Part shown: in pieces, positions 63,902-64,000 of the stretch | Layout of the letters: each line of letters begins with the position of its first letter | How positions within the stretch are numbered: position 1 is the stretch's first letter | Source of the DNA: Phascolarctobacterium sp. ET69 | GTDB taxonomy: Bacteria; Bacillota; Negativicutes; Acidaminococcales; Acidaminococcaceae | Length of the DNA: 64,000 nucleotides | Direction: 5' to 3' | NCBI RefSeq assembly: GCF_023336935.1 | Contig: NZ_JAMBLR010000001.1 | Location: forward strand, 62,001 to 126,000 | Made by a program: the position numbers and the translations under genes | The notes under the pieces: model-generated | Seen by the model: the letters and a program-made list of their open reading frames with translations, nothing else | Databases searched by the model: none | What the model was told of the DNA's origin: nothing

Positions 63902-64000
63902 GTTTTAGTACTCTGTTGGATATTGATAAACTTACACTGCAAATTGTTCTGGCATTCCACACCCTAGTTTTAGTACTCTGTTGGATATTGATAAACTTAC
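63902..64000 (+). CRISPR. CRISPR array, first two repeats (continues beyond window)
   Basis: Two identical repeats of at least 34 bases start with GTTTTAGTACTCTG at 63902 and 63967 and end with GATAAACTTAC. The period is 65, consistent with a 35-36-base repeat and a 29-30-base spacer. One spacer lies between about 63936 and 63966. The orientation, with GTTTTAG at the 5' end on the plus strand, matches crRNA that pairs with the minus-strand tracrRNA. The 3' boundary and array length cannot be seen. Confidence 0.95.

Overview
The window looks like chromosome of a Negativicute, i.e. a Firmicute with an outer membrane (inference; possibly close to Phascolarctobacterium/Acidaminococcaceae). Firmicute hallmarks are CggR, the CIRCE/HrcA heat-shock operon, DUF881/small-basic-protein genes beside ftsZ and a QueT/preQ1 system. 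The outer membrane is implied by a large trimeric autotransporter with a YadA-type beta-barrel anchor. MurE carries the DNPR motif of meso-diaminopimelate-adding enzymes. Anaerobic life fits NrdD/NrdG and cobamide salvage.

Layout. 1-1.05 kb: end of a PhoR-like histidine kinase. 1.1-3.0 kb: queC-queT-queF behind a preQ1 riboswitch/attenuator. 3.1-12 kb: a structured element, then cggR-gapA-pgk/tpi (one fused gene)-gpmI-eno and a gamma-glutamyltransferase-like gene. 12-18.5 kb: an accessory-looking surface region with a sigma-like regulator, divergent from a 1154-residue autotransporter with a structured leader, two small exported proteins, an HTH protein and a DUF1858 protein. 18.6-32.4 kb: a dcw cell-wall/division cluster (mraZ to ftsZ) lacking ftsI, ftsW, murB and ftsA. 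32.5-36 kb: nrdR-nrdD-nrdG, where NrdD seems to lack its glycyl-radical end. 36-41.7 kb: small zinc-ribbon protein, a structured element, fructose-6-phosphate aldolase-like gene, then a cobalamin-riboswitch operon cobU-cobT-cobS-cobT paralogue-cobC. The two CobT homologues suggest an ArsAB-type enzyme that attaches phenolic lower ligands. 41.8-48.2 kb: zinc ribbon, DUF2156 gene with a probable ATT start, GNAT, giant purL. 48.2-48.6 kb: gene-free stretch filled by two long palindromic/structured elements. 48.6-54.7 kb: hemW, hrcA-grpE-dnaK-dnaJ. 55-59.2 kb: prmA-rsmE-mtaB, HIT protein, rpsU-yqeY.

59.3-64 kb: an A+T-rich type II-C CRISPR-Cas locus: minus-strand tracrRNA, cas9 (1050 aa, all catalytic residues present), cas1, cas2, and the start of the repeat array, which runs off the window. 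A second, degenerate anti-repeat lies between the tracrRNA anti-repeat and its promoter.

The most interesting unexplained signal is a pair of about 150-nt structured elements (3146-3310 and 48444-48589). They share an almost invariant core, while their helices differ in sequence but stay base-paired, which is the signature of a conserved structured RNA. I could not assign it to any RNA family I know.
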